Assembly: GCA_026874595.1 (NCBI GenBank)
Contig: CM049312.1
Span: 54,067,429 to 54,131,428 of the forward strand
Source of the DNA: Sipunculus nudus
Taxonomy: Eukaryota; Annelida; Sipuncula; Golfingiida; Sipunculidae
DNA length: 64,000 bases
Direction of reading: 5' to 3'
In this document: positions 43,500-56,029 of the stretch, piece after piece
Position numbering within the stretch: the stretch's first letter is position 1
How the letters are laid out: each line of letters starts with the position of its first letter
Program-made: the position numbers and the translations under genes
Notes under the pieces: generated by a model
Databases searched by the model: none
Told to the model about the DNA's origin: nothing
The model's input: the letters and a program-made list of their open reading frames with translations, nothing else

Positions 43500-44460
43500 T
43501 AGATTGGTCTAAGTAAATTGGTTAAAATAGGAGAAGAAGGAAATTTAGGTCAGCAAATTGCTCAAGCTCTGGCCCAATCCTTCGTAGATTTGCGTGTTCA
43601 ACCAGCCCCGAATGTGAGATAGATAAAATGCACCGGCAAAAAGGGTGAAAGTCCTTTAATGAAAGCTTAGCTGGAAAACTTAAACATATATTGTCGGAAG
43701 CTAAACTAAGAAGGCAGGATAAAGGCTGTCATTTTTCGATATCACATGGCAGGGCCAGCACGTCAGGAAGTGAGTTGTGCCAGTGAGACACTTAGAAATG
43801 ACCCGGACCACTTGATGGCTCTCCTAAGAAGAATATTCGGTGAGTAGGAAACTCTCCAAATCCTTGGTTTTGAGTTTCATAGTAGGCCATAGCGCAGTGG
43901 CGAAAGCCTGGCTAAGTTCTCTAGAGCGCTTAAGAGTATAAGATCTAGGATGGAAAGAGCTGCCACTGAAGAGGAGGAACGTGATTCAATGAGGAAACTC
44001 TCCCGTGGCGCCTTCATTGATCACTTCGGGGCCGGTGTTAGGGATGTCCTGCATGGTACACGGTAAGTACAGAAATTGAAACGTGACAAAATTGATATTG
44101 AATTTTAGGAGGTTCGCGAGAAAAGTCTGGATTTAAAAAAAAAAGATTCCCAGACAAAAACGGCTCGTGTAGAGGCACGTTCGGAGGCCGCAGCTGTGAC
44201 TTCATTTTCAAATTAGATTTGAGCGAGAATTCTGCTATACAGCAGTTATTTGAAAACCAACAGAAACGCCAAAGCCTAGTTGGGAATTAGTTACCAAACA
44301 GAGCAATTTATTTAACAGTTTAACCAGAGGTCTTACACTCAGCATTTAAGATCAAAACTGAAGTAAACTGTGTCATGCTGGTATTGCCATGAAGAGGGAC
44401 ACATAAAGAAAAACTGTACAAAGTTGAAAGTAGATATGGAGTATAAGAAGGCAAATGCAC
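43500..44460 (+). pseudogene. gag remnant with CCHC zinc knuckle
   Basis: About 43745-44070 reads like a retroelement gag core (HLMALLRRIFGE, an in-frame TAG, then SGESLAKFSRALKSI). At 44376-44417 a zinc knuckle of spacing C-X2-C-X4-H-X4-C is intact (CWYCHEEGHIKKNC). The frame is interrupted by stops. The order and strand fit the protease that follows. Confidence 0.75.
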
Positions 44461-44639
44461 CGAACTAGTGGCATTCCAGGATTTGGGGGAATCCTGTGAA
44501 GGCTCTAGAGCATCCCCAAACATAACAATGCGTGGTAGCATCTTCGGATATCGTGAGCTCAGATAGGGCGGGTTTGGGCGATAAAATGCTCATGAAGTGC
44601 ATGAAGTGATCAAAGAGCTCCTTGAGGCTATTTCAACCT

Positions 44640-45153
44640 GTCAAATGGAAATTGTGGGTAGGGATATTTCGAGGTACAATGTATCTTAGATACTGGTTCT
44701 GAAACGTCTTAAAATCCTCCACTTTTTCATGGCCAGTTAGCTGTATTGGATGATGAAGCTGGGTCAGTGGGTACCTTTGAGAAACTGGTTTGCGTATCTG
44801 ATGTGGAACTGCCATCGGAAGGTTACCGTAACTGTGAAATCAGTCTTCTTGGCGTAAACCTAACTGAAAGTTTCTTAGTAAAGAAGACGAGGAACCAGTC
44901 AGTTATCATTGGCTGTAATGTGTTGGAACGGTTACCAATGTACGTAGCACAGTGGTCTCCTCAATTGAGAATGGTAACGTTTGTTATGAAAAATTCTTCG
45001 CGGGAAGGGATTGTGACTAGTTTGCTATGTAAAATGTATTCTGCTGAAGCTAATGTCCTAGCCCCTAAGTCGGGTAGTGTCTTAGGTTGTTTCTTAAATA
45101 GAAATGGAAGGACCTTGATGGTTCTGTTCTTGTTGGAGCTTCTTCAAAACTAG
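44640..45153 (+). pseudogene. Retropepsin-like protease remnant
   Basis: ILDTGS with the catalytic aspartate at 44689-44691, then a stop at 44710. The same frame resumes, and the conserved second motif IIGCNVL lies near 44905-44930, inside the open stretch 44746-45153. The spacing between the two motifs fits an aspartic protease of Ty3/gypsy type. Confidence 0.75.
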
Positions 45154-45559
45154 GCTCCCGATTATTTATAAATGAGGGCTGTTACGCTTCAGAATGTGAA
45201 TCGTTTCAACTGAACCATGACAATAGTTACCACAAATTCACTGGTAGGTAAAGCATCATTCTTAGAAATTAAGGATGAAATTATTATGAATCCGACTGAG
45301 GATGGGCTGGAGGTTTCAGTTGCTACTGTTGGTACATTTCATGTTAGTGATGGTTCCGTGGATCAAAGCCCAGAGGCTTCTCGTGTTCAAACTTTGGTAT
45401 GTAATGAAATTTCTACTGAAATCACTGGGAAAGCTTATCTGTTCCTAGACAGAAGAGAAACACAGTTACCGATTGGAGTGACCTTAGAATATTTGTTAGA
45501 GTAAAGGGCTCGCAAAGTGGCTAAATTGTTCCAATGTAGGAAAGAGGCATTTTCTCAGG
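45154..45559 (+). pseudogene. pol linker between protease and RT
   Basis: Open stretch 45217-45504 with no identified domain, followed by a KLFQCRKEAFSQGELN-like block (about 45522-45570) that normally precedes RT in this class. Placed by position. Confidence 0.5.
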
Positions 45560-46311
45560 GTGAATTGAATTAAGGGCTGTGTGGTGTCATACCCCATAAC
45601 GTCCGACTTGTTGATGAAATTCCCATCAGTCAGCCATACAGGCGAATTCCACCTAGCAGGTTACAGGAAGTCGAGGAGCATCTGCAGGATATGCTTAAGA
45701 AGTCCTGAGCATTACGGATTTGTGTGGACTATAGGGGGTTAAGAGTAAAACTATACCTGATGCCTTTCCTCTACCAAGGATAGAGGAAACATTAGAATCT
45801 TTAGGGAATGCGTCAGTATTCTCCAGGATGGATTTGGCTCATGGGTACTTACAAGTCGCCATGGAACCTAACTCAATCAAGTACACAACGTTTCGTTTAC
45901 CCTGGGGGCTATTCGAACTCCCCACAATTGCTAAAGGCTTAAAGGGGAACCTTGCAACATTCCAGAGAGTAATGATCTAAACTTTACTGAACTAATATTA
46001 TTTTTAGACGATGTTCTGGTCTGCACTTCAACTTTTGAAGAGCATCTCAGTCGGCTTGATCGGTTTCTAGAAAGAATAATTCTGAAGTTGAATGGTAAGA
46101 AATGCCATTTTCCCAGGAGTTTGTCGTATATTTAGGTCATATAGTAAACTATGAGGGAATTGCGGTGGATCCTAGTAAGGTGCAGAGGGTAAGGGATTAC
46201 CCAGTTCAGCAAACAGTCAAGCAGCTACGACAGTTCCTTGGGTTAGCTTCTCACTTCCGGCGTTTTGTGCCTCAGTGCAGTAAGATAGCTGCACCGATGA
46301 ACTTCAAGTAG
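45560..46311 (+). pseudogene. Reverse transcriptase remnant
   Basis: Several frames together show RT blocks in order: PYRRIPP near 45640, RICVDYRGLR near 45720, FSRMDLAHGY near 45816, the active-site FLDD at 46001-46012, and YLGHIV to FLGLASHFRRF (46130-46270). Multiple stops and frameshifts; the segment between the second and third catalytic blocks is altered. Not functional. Confidence 0.85.
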
Positions 46312-46315
46312 ACGC

Positions 46316-47068
46316 TTGCGAAAAGTAGGGACGCAAAAACTGGACGCATTGTATGGAACCAAGAGGAAGATCAGGAGAGAGATCAAGAATCGTTTGATCA
46401 GTCCACCCGCGTTGAGACACCAAGACTCTTCTCAAAGTTTTGTGATTGAAGTCGATGCTTCTCCAGCAGGACTTGATGCCTGTCTCTGTCAGTATGATGC
46501 AGATGGTGCTCTTCATCCAGTGGCATATGCAAGTAGAGGATTAAGAGAAGTTGAGAGAAACTACCCGGACTACTCCAGCTTCAAGCTTGAGTTGCTTGCC
46601 CTAAAATGGAGCATAGCAGAGAAATTTCGCGATTATTTGTTAGGCTCACATGTGATAGTATTCACTGATCATAACCCTTTAGCCCACTTAGAGAGAGCTA
46701 AGTTGGGACCCTTAGAACTGGAAATTAAGTTCAGACCAGGGAAAGCGAATAGATGTGGCGATGCCCTAAGCAAGTGTTCATCTAACATGAATCCGACAGA
46801 AACTCGAGAAGCTGTGGGATTGGCCACAAGCTGCACGGTCGTTGGATCATTAGCCGTAGATGTTAAGGTGACATCACAGCTGTTGTCTCGGCAGGATGGA
46901 ATTAAAAGCTCAGTTATTCAAGTCTACACTAATCATGAAATTTTAAAGATGCAAACGGATGACCCCGTCTTTGATCAGGTTTGGTCCTTATTGGGAGAAA
47001 GGTTGGCAACCAGTTCAATGACCGAGAAATTGATCACTCAGATTCAGATGTTTCTAGGGGTGCGTTAG
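46316..47068 (+). pseudogene. RNase H domain remnant of pol
   Basis: Open for 250 codons. Shows VIEVDASPAGL, VAYASRGLR, YSSFKLELLALKW and FTDHNPLAHL, then RPGKANRCGDALSK, typical of Ty3/gypsy RNase H. Between AKLGPLE and EIKFRPG about 15-20 residues usual in the family are missing. Integrase does not follow. Confidence 0.85.
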
Positions 47069-47579
47069 ATTCCGAGTGAGTTTTTGATTTTGACACACTG
47101 TACCACGTAGAGTATAACCCACCTAAACAGGAATTAGTTAGGGGTGATCACCAATCGCCCTTACTAGAAGGCGACCAAGAACTCTTTGATCGGGTAGAAC
47201 CCTCTCGTGTTTCAGGAAGAGCAACCAAGGGAATTAATTCAAACCCTCACCATTTAGAAAAGTCCGTTATTCCACAATTCCACGCTTGCAGCATGTGCCT
47301 CATTCCATATGGTTTGCTCTCTCATTGCCTCCCCATGCTGAGGGACCTGGCTTAGCCAACATATGAGGGCAGTTTTATACATGGTCAACATTATGAAAGT
47401 CATATTTCTATTTCTTGTTATAAGGTAGTATTTTATTATCTGGTAGACAATTGTGATAACTTGTAACATTTTGTTGTTATCATGTCCACACTTCATTATA
47501 TTCATTTTGGGTATTCATTTGACAACAGGGTCTCAGTGAATACACTTTTGAAGGTTTCAAGTGATTGTTCAGAGTTCTT

Positions 47580-47980
47580 AGATGGATATTCTTGGTAAAC
47601 CTATGACAATGTGATTAAAGACCAGTACAAGTATTTAAGAAGGTTGATATCCCAGCCTTTTGATGTACTGTCAATTGAACTTGGGACTAATGACCTTTGT
47701 GGAGAGTTAGCGTCACCATCAGTTTCAGTTTCTGTTGGAGGAGCAAGTTGTTAAGCCAAGATTAATGGTGTTTCTTGCCAGTCATTAAAAGAACTTTTAT
47801 AACAAGAGCCAAGCAGACATTCTGTAAAAACGGCTAAAAAGTTCAATAATTTGCTCGACATTAAGTTGGAACACAGATCTTCAAATTTACATTTTTTCAC
47901 TCAAAGTAGGGTAAATCATCCATCTCGGATGGGTGCCACTTCACCTTAAAGGGCAACTATGATATTGTGAAGGTTTGAAG
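47580..47980 (+). pseudogene. SGNH-hydrolase-like relic
   Basis: Near 47662-47700 one frame reads DVLSIELGTNDLC, matching the GxND block of SGNH/GDSL hydrolases. Near 47928-47975 the phrase DGCHFTLKGN matches the DxxH block at the end of the fold. Stops lie between them. The serine block is not located with confidence. Distance and order suit one decayed domain of about 110-150 residues inside the LTR element. Confidence 0.55.
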
Positions 47981-49111
47981 GAATCGGTCACAAAGTTTAG
48001 TCATATGCCGTAAAGAGATGAGGTTTCAAGTTTCCGAACAGTGTTTGTGATGAGTTAAGTAAACGGAGTATATGTGTATGTTACACAACTCACTTGATGT
48101 GAACTAAATGGCATAAGGAATTATTTAGTTCTGTTAGTGTATAATTTCTTCTAAAAACAAGTGAATGAGATGGTATTCTCTATATGATACGTTACAAACA
48201 TTGTTTTTTGGAATGGTCAAAGTGATATACAGAGTTTCTCCCATGCCTTCTTGATTGCTTGACCTGTGATTGCATCTTGCTTCGTGTAAAGGTAGATTCC
48301 AGTGACGTTAAATATTTTCTTCCGATAGACTTTGTTTCTGGTAACGCTGGTTGAGTGATTAAACAATTTGTGATTGAAATATGGTTTGTTATGGTGTTAT
48401 AAAAATGATAACAATTGAAACTTAAAGTAATTGTTGTGTAATTGATTGAAGCCAGTATTATGGATGATTATACATTTTGTGATGTCATTTATGTTGGACA
48501 GTTACAGTTTTCTAGGGGCTGATAGCTCTCGTATCACTTGTGTTTTCAATACATTAACTGCTTACATTGTAGACTTTGAGTAATAGTCAAAAGTACTAAG
48601 TGTTGAAAATATTATACCGACATAATTTTATATTGATAATTTTATGGCCATGTGTCACAAACTTGGATGACCTGGTTTAACTACACAGACCATGCAGTGT
48701 CACATTTTGTATCGAGTAAGAATATTGCAACCCAAATGTAGATGGGCATACATGTTAATATTCTTGAACTTTGCACCCTTAATGTAGATGTGACGTAGTT
48801 TTGTTTTGTGTTCTTCGTTGATACTACTTTACATGTTTTTTATTAGAATGCCAGGTCAGCATTGCTTGCATGATGCAGAAGTAGTCTAAACCTCGTGAGA
48901 CAGCATGTAGACGTACGTTACACTTCTTGGTATATATGATGTACATCTTCTGTGGGAGTAACTTGGTTATTGCTGCTTGCATTCAACTGTTAGAGTCGTC
49001 ATTCAAGGAGGGGAACAAACATAGAAGCTAGACGTCAATGGCATTGATTTGTTGCAATTTGGTTTCGATAACTGAGTCATGGGAGGTCGCATAGACCTCA
49101 GAAGGGAAGAT
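47981..49111 (+). other. 3' internal region of the LTR element
   Basis: AT-rich, with no recognised domain. Lies between the SGNH-like relic and the 3' LTR. Confidence 0.5.
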
Positions 49112-49455
49112 TGTCGGGAGATGAAAAGACAAGATATAAATTCACGGGTAGTTTTTGTCCGAGACTTATGTTACACGGGTAACGTTTGCGTTACACCGAC
49201 AAGTCATTGATGAAGGAAAATTGCGACTTTGGCGGCAGTAAAGAACATCGTTTCCCGGTGGAAATGTGCTTCTCCGCCATAGTAGTTCATGGGATGATCA
49301 GGAGAAGACTATGAGGCAGACAGGCTTATAATGCAAGCAAAACCGACGGAGTAGTGGTGTTTTGTTTTGGTCATCTTATTACTGTGTTCAACATCATGAA
49401 TATAGCTCAATACAAAGGACGGCTCGCCTACATCCACTCACCGAAAGACTGAAAA
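49112..49455 (+). repeat. 3' LTR
   Basis: Direct repeat of 42542-42878: TGTCGGGAGATGAAAAGACA start, GTAGTTCATGGGATGA, GTGTTTTGTTTTGGTCA, CACTCACCGAAAGACTGAAAA. ATAAA stands just before the 5' copy and a few bases after this one; a target duplication is possible but unproven. Confidence 0.8.
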
Positions 49456-50672
49456 TAATAAAGGAATTAACCAGAAGAAAAACACTAAAGTTGAATGCTT
49501 GGAAAAATCTTGATTTGGGAAGTTGCGCGGTACGACCGACAGATGGCGTGCACACTATGGTTATGATTTGCACCACTGATCGCGAACGCTCTCAGGTATT
49601 TTACATTTTTTACAGGATTGGATTAAGCATAGGTTTTAAGAACGAACCAATAGAATATCTCGACTAAGTTCATTTCCTGCCAAAAACTATGGATATTTAG
49701 TGAAGTCAGAGGTCACCAGACTTTGGTGGTATCATGATGACTTGCCAATGATCTAATGCATTTTCATGACACTCATTATAAATATTTACCAAAAATAACT
49801 TCTCACCTGAATTAAATTCTCGGCAAAATTCATGCATGCTTAATGAGGTAGTCACAAGAAATACATCGAGCATATTATTCACCCCTGCAATTATCTGGAG
49901 TGCTGGTTTACAAATATATCTGATAAGTGAAAGAACAGCTAAATAATACCCGGAAGAGAAGTTGTAGAATAACTAGTACATGTTCTTCTCTTGCCACACA
50001 CCAGGAAATCTGTGAAACCAAACCAATGGCCTTCATATCAAAGGTCATGAACAACACACTACATCCCCTACATTCAGAGTTCAGTTTTTTACCTTCAGGT
50101 AAACGCTTAGATGCAACATTCTGCAGAACAACTCGCTTTAAAAAAATCTCTTGTGCCATACAGTATTATTTTTTTTAACTAGCAACCCTCTAGATATGTG
50201 AAGTTTTAAAGTTTGTGTTTTACCTGAAGAATTATCTGTTTTATCATTTTTACATGCTTATTTTTACATGCATAGTCAAATATGTCCTGTGTTATTTTTA
50301 AGAATTTGATGTATTATTTTTGTGTATTTATTGACATGTATTTATTTTATGTAAAGAATTCCAAGCCAACAACAAATTCCTGACCCGGAAAATAATCTGA
50401 ATCATCATAATATATGCATAATTCAAATCAATATCTTTGTTCCGACTGAGACCCATGCATAGCCATTCATTGGTATTAGTCACTTTGTTCTCGAGCTGAC
50501 CCAGCTATGATCATAACACCGACACCGGTCAAATGCAACACAAACGTTTGATTATGATCGTGGCAGAGATACATGTAGGTCCAAACTACAGTCTTAGTTT
50601 AATTTACTATAATAATCAGTAATATATTCAATATTCTGGAGTGGTCAAGTGCCAGACATAAACTGCTACGCG
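49456..50672. other. Intergenic, no recognised content
   Basis: AT-rich with short open frames lacking known domains. Confidence 0.6.
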
Positions 50673-50675
50673 TAA

Positions 50676-51283
50676 GTGTGCCTTTCCATACATGCAGATT
50701 TTCACCCGAGCGGGACCCGCGCGGGTCCCCGCATGCGAAGAGTCCCTTTCCATATGTGCGGGTCCCCGCATGCGGGTGACCCATTAGTTTGGATAAACGC
50801 ATGCACTAATAATCATAATTTCTAAAATTTTAGTGTAATATCTTAAGAAAATATTCAGTGTAAACATTTATACTAACTGATGAGGCAGATTGGAGCGGAT
50901 TAATATCGTATCTCACCAGCCAGGCTTAAATGGTGGCTATTTCCTGTCACACTCTAACTAGAGCTGGTCCCGGGCCGTATCTCAATGAAGAATGGTCGTA
51001 TATTTTTTTAATGCAATTAAATAAGCTCTATCAGCTCCTTTTTCTTTTCAAATACAAGGACACATGCCTGCTACTGATATATACATGTAGCATCCGCATG
51101 CGGGCCCCCGCAGAAATCCAACACTGCTGGATCCGCATGCGGGACCCGCGCGGGTCCCGAGCGGGACCCGCGCGGGTGCCCGCACGTATGGAAAGGCGAC
51201 AGTGATAACACCCTTGTTGGATTTCAACCGTGCGGGACCCGCGCGGGTCCCGCGCGGGGGCCCGCATGTATGGAAAGGCACCC
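50676..51283. mobile_element. GC-rich TIR element, PIF/Harbinger-like
   Basis: Terminal inverted repeats GTGTGCCTTTCCATACATGC (left) and GCATGTATGGAAAGGCACCC (right) are flanked by TAA at 50673-50675 and 51284-51286, a 3-bp duplication typical of PIF/Harbinger. Both ends carry palindromes such as GGGACCCGCGCGGGTCCC, with further CCTTTCCATA-type copies inside (about 50747 and, inverted, 51187-51197). The middle (50800-51080) is ordinary AT-rich DNA. No transposase. Confidence 0.75.
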
Positions 51284-51629
51284 TAAGCGTAGGTGAACCT
51301 TTTATCAATTAATTAACTATATATGAAATGATCCGGAATATCACATCATTTTAACTTTTTTTATTTATTTTCTTTAATAAACAAGACTCGGGGCTTAAGC
51401 GTGTTATTACTTAGAAGCGTACACAGAAAAGGGTCTGATTATGAACACCTCGGGTGGTGACAGAAAGAGAGCGGTATGTACAATATGCAATCAACTAACT
51501 GTCCGTTATCTGAACCCAAACCGAATATATATAATCTACTACAATTTTACTACGTCTTAATTTATTCTTGATGAGTGTACCAAGGAGTTTAACATTAGTC
51601 TAACTGTAAACTACTTGAGTGTCCCAATC

Positions 51630-51847
51630 CAGAAGCGGATCAAGGGGGAGAGTCCAGGGGGTCCGGACACCCCCCCCCCCCTCCCCCCCCCCTTTTCATC
51701 CGCTGCAACCTTTTTTAAAGAGTTTCTGACCAATTTTCCCGACTTGGACCCCCCCCCCCTTTTCCGTTCCTAAGGACCTGTTGAGGCTTTGTCGTTAGTC
51801 CTCTCCAGTTGGACCCCTCCTTTTCCTAAATCCTGGATCCGCCCCTG
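51630..51847. mobile_element. Short TIR element with C-tracts (MITE)
   Basis: The left end CAGAAGCGGATCAAGG and the right end CCTGGATCCGCCCCTG form imperfect inverted repeats. Inside are several C runs (51670-51692, about 51750-51760). The GGGGCGGATCC end is common among small animal MITEs. No clear target duplication was read. Confidence 0.65.
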
Positions 51848-54800
51848 CAATGGTATGAGGTAAAGTAAAACTTCCGACAACATTTGAAACAAGCGACACC
51901 TGGTGATGGAAATGTGTATTAAATAAATCATGATATGAGCGAATGTTGCGTCTTGCATGCTTGTGTGAGACAATCGAACACCCTTTCAAGGAAAAAAAAA
52001 AAAATAAATAAATAACTCTATTGCTCTTGTCATTTCAAATTAATTTTTTCTTATTATTTAAAAAGAAATAAATTTGTTATCCGAATGAGGCGGTTCTCGC
52101 TCTCACGCTTTTTATTCACTGTGTTTTTATGTGGTTTATTACCCTATAATTTATATTATTATGTAAGTCCTCTTATTGTCTGGTAGAAAGTGTATAAAGA
52201 GAAGGTGACAGCACCAGGAGAATTCATTCAGTGGTTTGATAAATACACCATTCGCAGTGAATGAATATCACCTTTCTTTCAAGATATCCGACGAGCTAAT
52301 TCCTCTCAGTCATATGTTAATTATCAAGTTTTATCTACCTAATTGACCACTCTACGTACCCATACGTGGCATCTGTATAACATGTATTTACATGGAATTA
52401 CATTATATAACTCCATGACAAAAGCAATAGGTTAACGTGTTACTGCTTCATAAGAGTAATATGTGTCGTTCACGACAGGTGGCACTCGCGTAAAGAAGGA
52501 AACGATAAAGTGGCAGTTCTTCAGGCAATGAAAACAGAACCAAGACAGTGTATGGGAAATGAGAACCACTTCCAATGTTTTCGTCATCAACGTGTCTTGT
52601 CTAGGAGAAATCTGACCTAATGGCCATGGTGCTCAGCTGATCTGTGACATAATAATGATCTGCGGGGGGAAATAATGATACATGTTGCGCTGACTTCGTC
52701 CTTTCACGGTTTCTTGTTAAAGCCGTCTTCCTTTTTTTCACCGCAGTCATTTCCTTTCATATTTCTCTAATTTTACTTATTTAATTTTATTTACCAATTT
52801 TTTTCATATGTAAATACAAATCGTATAAATAAAAAATACAAATCCCAGAAATTTTCACCATGTAACATTGTTACATAAAGCGATAACGATTTCTGTGTTA
52901 TAAGATATTGCTGATCTATGCCACCCTTTCCATATGGAGAGTATTGGCACAGAGACCCATTACTACATGCAAGCAGCAGATAAAACACTTTGTAAATCAG
53001 GTTTTGAGGGTATTCTCTAATATAAACTTGCAAATGCATTCAATCTTAATACAGCTATTTTAAAAAATGATATTTCTATACAAAATGACTTGAAAATTAA
53101 TAAATCTTATAACAACAACGTGAGCCCTATAGGCCTACTAGACACATACAATGCGATCATTATCAGTGTCTGATATAAGCAATACTCTTAGAAGACTTAG
53201 ATACATTGGAATACCGATTTGGCCTCGTTTGAATCCACCAAAATGAATCAGGTGTAGTAAAAAAATTTACAGCACAGGTATACACGATGTTTGGATGACT
53301 AATATCACGTTTTTGGGTAAGATCATTGCTCCACAATGAAGTACATGTCTAAATTATAGGTCTCTAATACATGGCAAAAAATCATTGGCATGACACAACT
53401 TACACTGAACGAGCGCAGATCAAATTGGAACATTTTTACACTGATTAAAATATCCATAAGAAGAGAAAAGGCAAGTTTAACCCAGGAAAATCTGCTTTAT
53501 CCGAGAAGTCCAAGGCCTCTATCGCACCACTGTAAAGCTAAAAAGAAATAAACAAAAAAAACTTATAAATATATTTACATATAGCCCCTGGTACAATCTG
53601 TTTAATTGAATGGGACACTTAGAGAGTAAATCCACTGAGTCCCCTCAATAATAATCATAATCCGAGTTCACATATGTTTATTGCTGGTTTACTTCCAAAA
53701 TTTCACTTATCACTGACCTTCACACACAGATCATCAAAACCACTTGAAGCTTTTTTGACAGAATAATCTTCGATTGTTAAAGAAAGTCTTACAATACCAG
53801 GACTGTTATGCACAAACATGAGAATCAGAATAAATAACATTTTAACTTGAGATAAAATAAACAACGTATAAAAATGAAAAAAAGATGCGTCCCTTGTTGA
53901 CACTTCCAAATATCAACCGAAAACATCTTTGAACTATACATCTGGCTTCCATGAGTCGTCGCTGAAATGAATTGTGCAGCACCAGAAAGTCAAATGGCTT
54001 ATTACATTAAACAGTAAGTGCCAGGATTAAAAAGCCAAGTCAACTATAAGTGTCTATGCTTTTTCAATAGCAATTTTGGATAAGTCATGTAATCATCTAT
54101 TTTGGAAATAAAAAACTCATTTTTTTCTGTCAAAAGCCAGGTTGCAGAATTTATAGTAGTATTACGTGATAACTTCCCTTCAGCTACCTTCAGGTAAATG
54201 AGCTTTCTCTAGTCACCATGCGTGTTGTGTGGTGAACTTTAAACATAACACATACGTCCTCTAGACGGTAACCACTTTAATTCTCATGTCTGTAAGACCT
54301 GGGGAAGAAATGTTGCCTGTCACAAAGGGAATGTGACTGCTCGTTTGCAAAAGCCCAGAGATTGTGGACACTAATTTATATCACGTCAATATATGTTGAT
54401 AATGCAAGTATGACTTTACACCACTATTCCTTAATCGAACTAATTTCCACTCAAATATATTTTCATATATTCTAAAATATATAACGTAGTAATAATTAAT
54501 ATATACATATCATATATATATTATAAACCTAGTTTTCATAATACCCATCCAACGCTTAATGTTAATTTTCCCTCCCCTCGAATTTCTTGATCCGTCAGTG
54601 ATTACTCACCTCCCTCAATCCTGGCGCCAATATGCTGTTATTGCTACGATAGGGATATTTAAGTCCTCATTCTTTGCAATAAGGTTTTGTTACCCAGTGT
54701 TCGTCTGGGGTGTCCTGGTGTGTACCTTTCTATTTCCTCTACCCGGTGGGGCGAAACAGCTTTTAACTGAAAAAAAGTTGTAATTACCTTATTCACCGTC

Positions 54801-56029
54801 TTTAGAAGTGATGCACATTTCACTGCTGGTTTACATGTTCTAATGTAATTTGACATTTGCGCAGATCCACTGCGAATGAAGCGTATAGGTCAAAGTGCCC
54901 AAAGAATGTTTTGCATTCGTCAGTTGTGCTGATGCGATGTGACATGTGGTCCTCAAGGACTTTTAACGTTAATATATGTCGCTAAGGATGTGCCATTTAG
55001 TATGATGTCCTCAGTGGGATTTTCCGAAATTTGATAGCGGTCTTGCATTGGCTCATATTGGTCATGAAGAAGCCACATTTGCTTTGACAAGTTTGACTCT
55101 TATCGCCTTGACACTTACCGCCGATTTTTCTAACTATACCAGTCCTGACACAGTCAGTACTTGAATTTTCCTTTTCTAGGCTCTAAGACAGTCATGTCCT
55201 TGTAAAGTGAATTCTCTTAAGAGCTTTCTCTGATCTATTAAGATCCTTGGTATGAATCTTCACCATTATCTTTCGTTCTCACCAATGAAACGGTCCTCTT
55301 CTCAGCCTTTTGAGGTATACAATCAGCTGTTACTTTCTTCATTGCATCGTCTACCAGAATATTTTTCAGTAAAAAACTTGTTGAGCCCTACCGTATGCAT
55401 ACTACCAGCGTTAACTATTTCGGTTGGGCAAAGTCCTGTCTCTAGTTTTTTATCTTTTCTTTATCATCTGTGATAAATGATAATGGCCAGCTGAAAACCT
55501 TGGTTTCGACTTTTATACACTTATTTTAGTCCTTTACGTTGGACACTCTTCGCTCCACGTCAGTGATTAGTGATTGCAGCACCTCGACTAAAGTATAGAC
55601 ATAACTTACAGCTGCAAATTTGCGCCGTCCATGCAAGAGCTGCTGTTGTACTGTTTCGCTGCCATTTTCTGATAAAAGAATCCTTAGCTGGGATCCACAT
55701 CTGGCACACAGTTAGTAATTAAGCCAACCTTCAGCATATGGAACTCATTGTAAACAAAATGGCATTTGTCTGTGCTAAGATAGTGAAAGCTGAAAAGCAT
55801 ATGGTATATTCTCTTCAGACTCTCTGTTCTGTAGCCCGATTTACTCTTTACGGTTTCCTGGCTCTCGCGAATGGCCTGGGCACATCTATCCTTGTACTCA
55901 ATAAGCGTATGTGGAAAAAGTTAAAAAAATGTCCTGCAGATATTTAAGTTTAAAACATGTTTAGTACTTTTACACTGAAACCGAATGCTAGGACCAAGCT
56001 TGTAATATATTCTTGCCCTATAAGACCCA
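51848..56029. other. Intergenic, mostly unrecognised
   Basis: AT-rich sequence. On the minus strand about 55690-55925 is one open stretch of about 79 codons without a start, and about 55550-55690 another of about 53; their composition looks somewhat coding-like, but no family is recognised. They may be more remains of the decayed gene upstream (56030-57850). Confidence 0.5.

Larger units (their letters stand above)
42542..49455 (+). mobile_element. Decayed Ty3/gypsy-type LTR retrotransposon with SGNH-like relic
   Basis: Two similar direct repeats (42542-42878 and 49112-49455) flank gag, protease, RT and RNase H remnants in the standard order on the plus strand. The reading frames are broken by stops and frameshifts. 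No integrase is seen: after RNase H the sequence jumps within about 30 codons to a stretch like the pol C-terminal tail (about 47100-47260). A further block at 47580-47980 carries motifs of SGNH hydrolases. LTR divergence by eye (roughly one base in five or six) implies an old insertion. It cannot move on its own. Confidence 0.85.
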
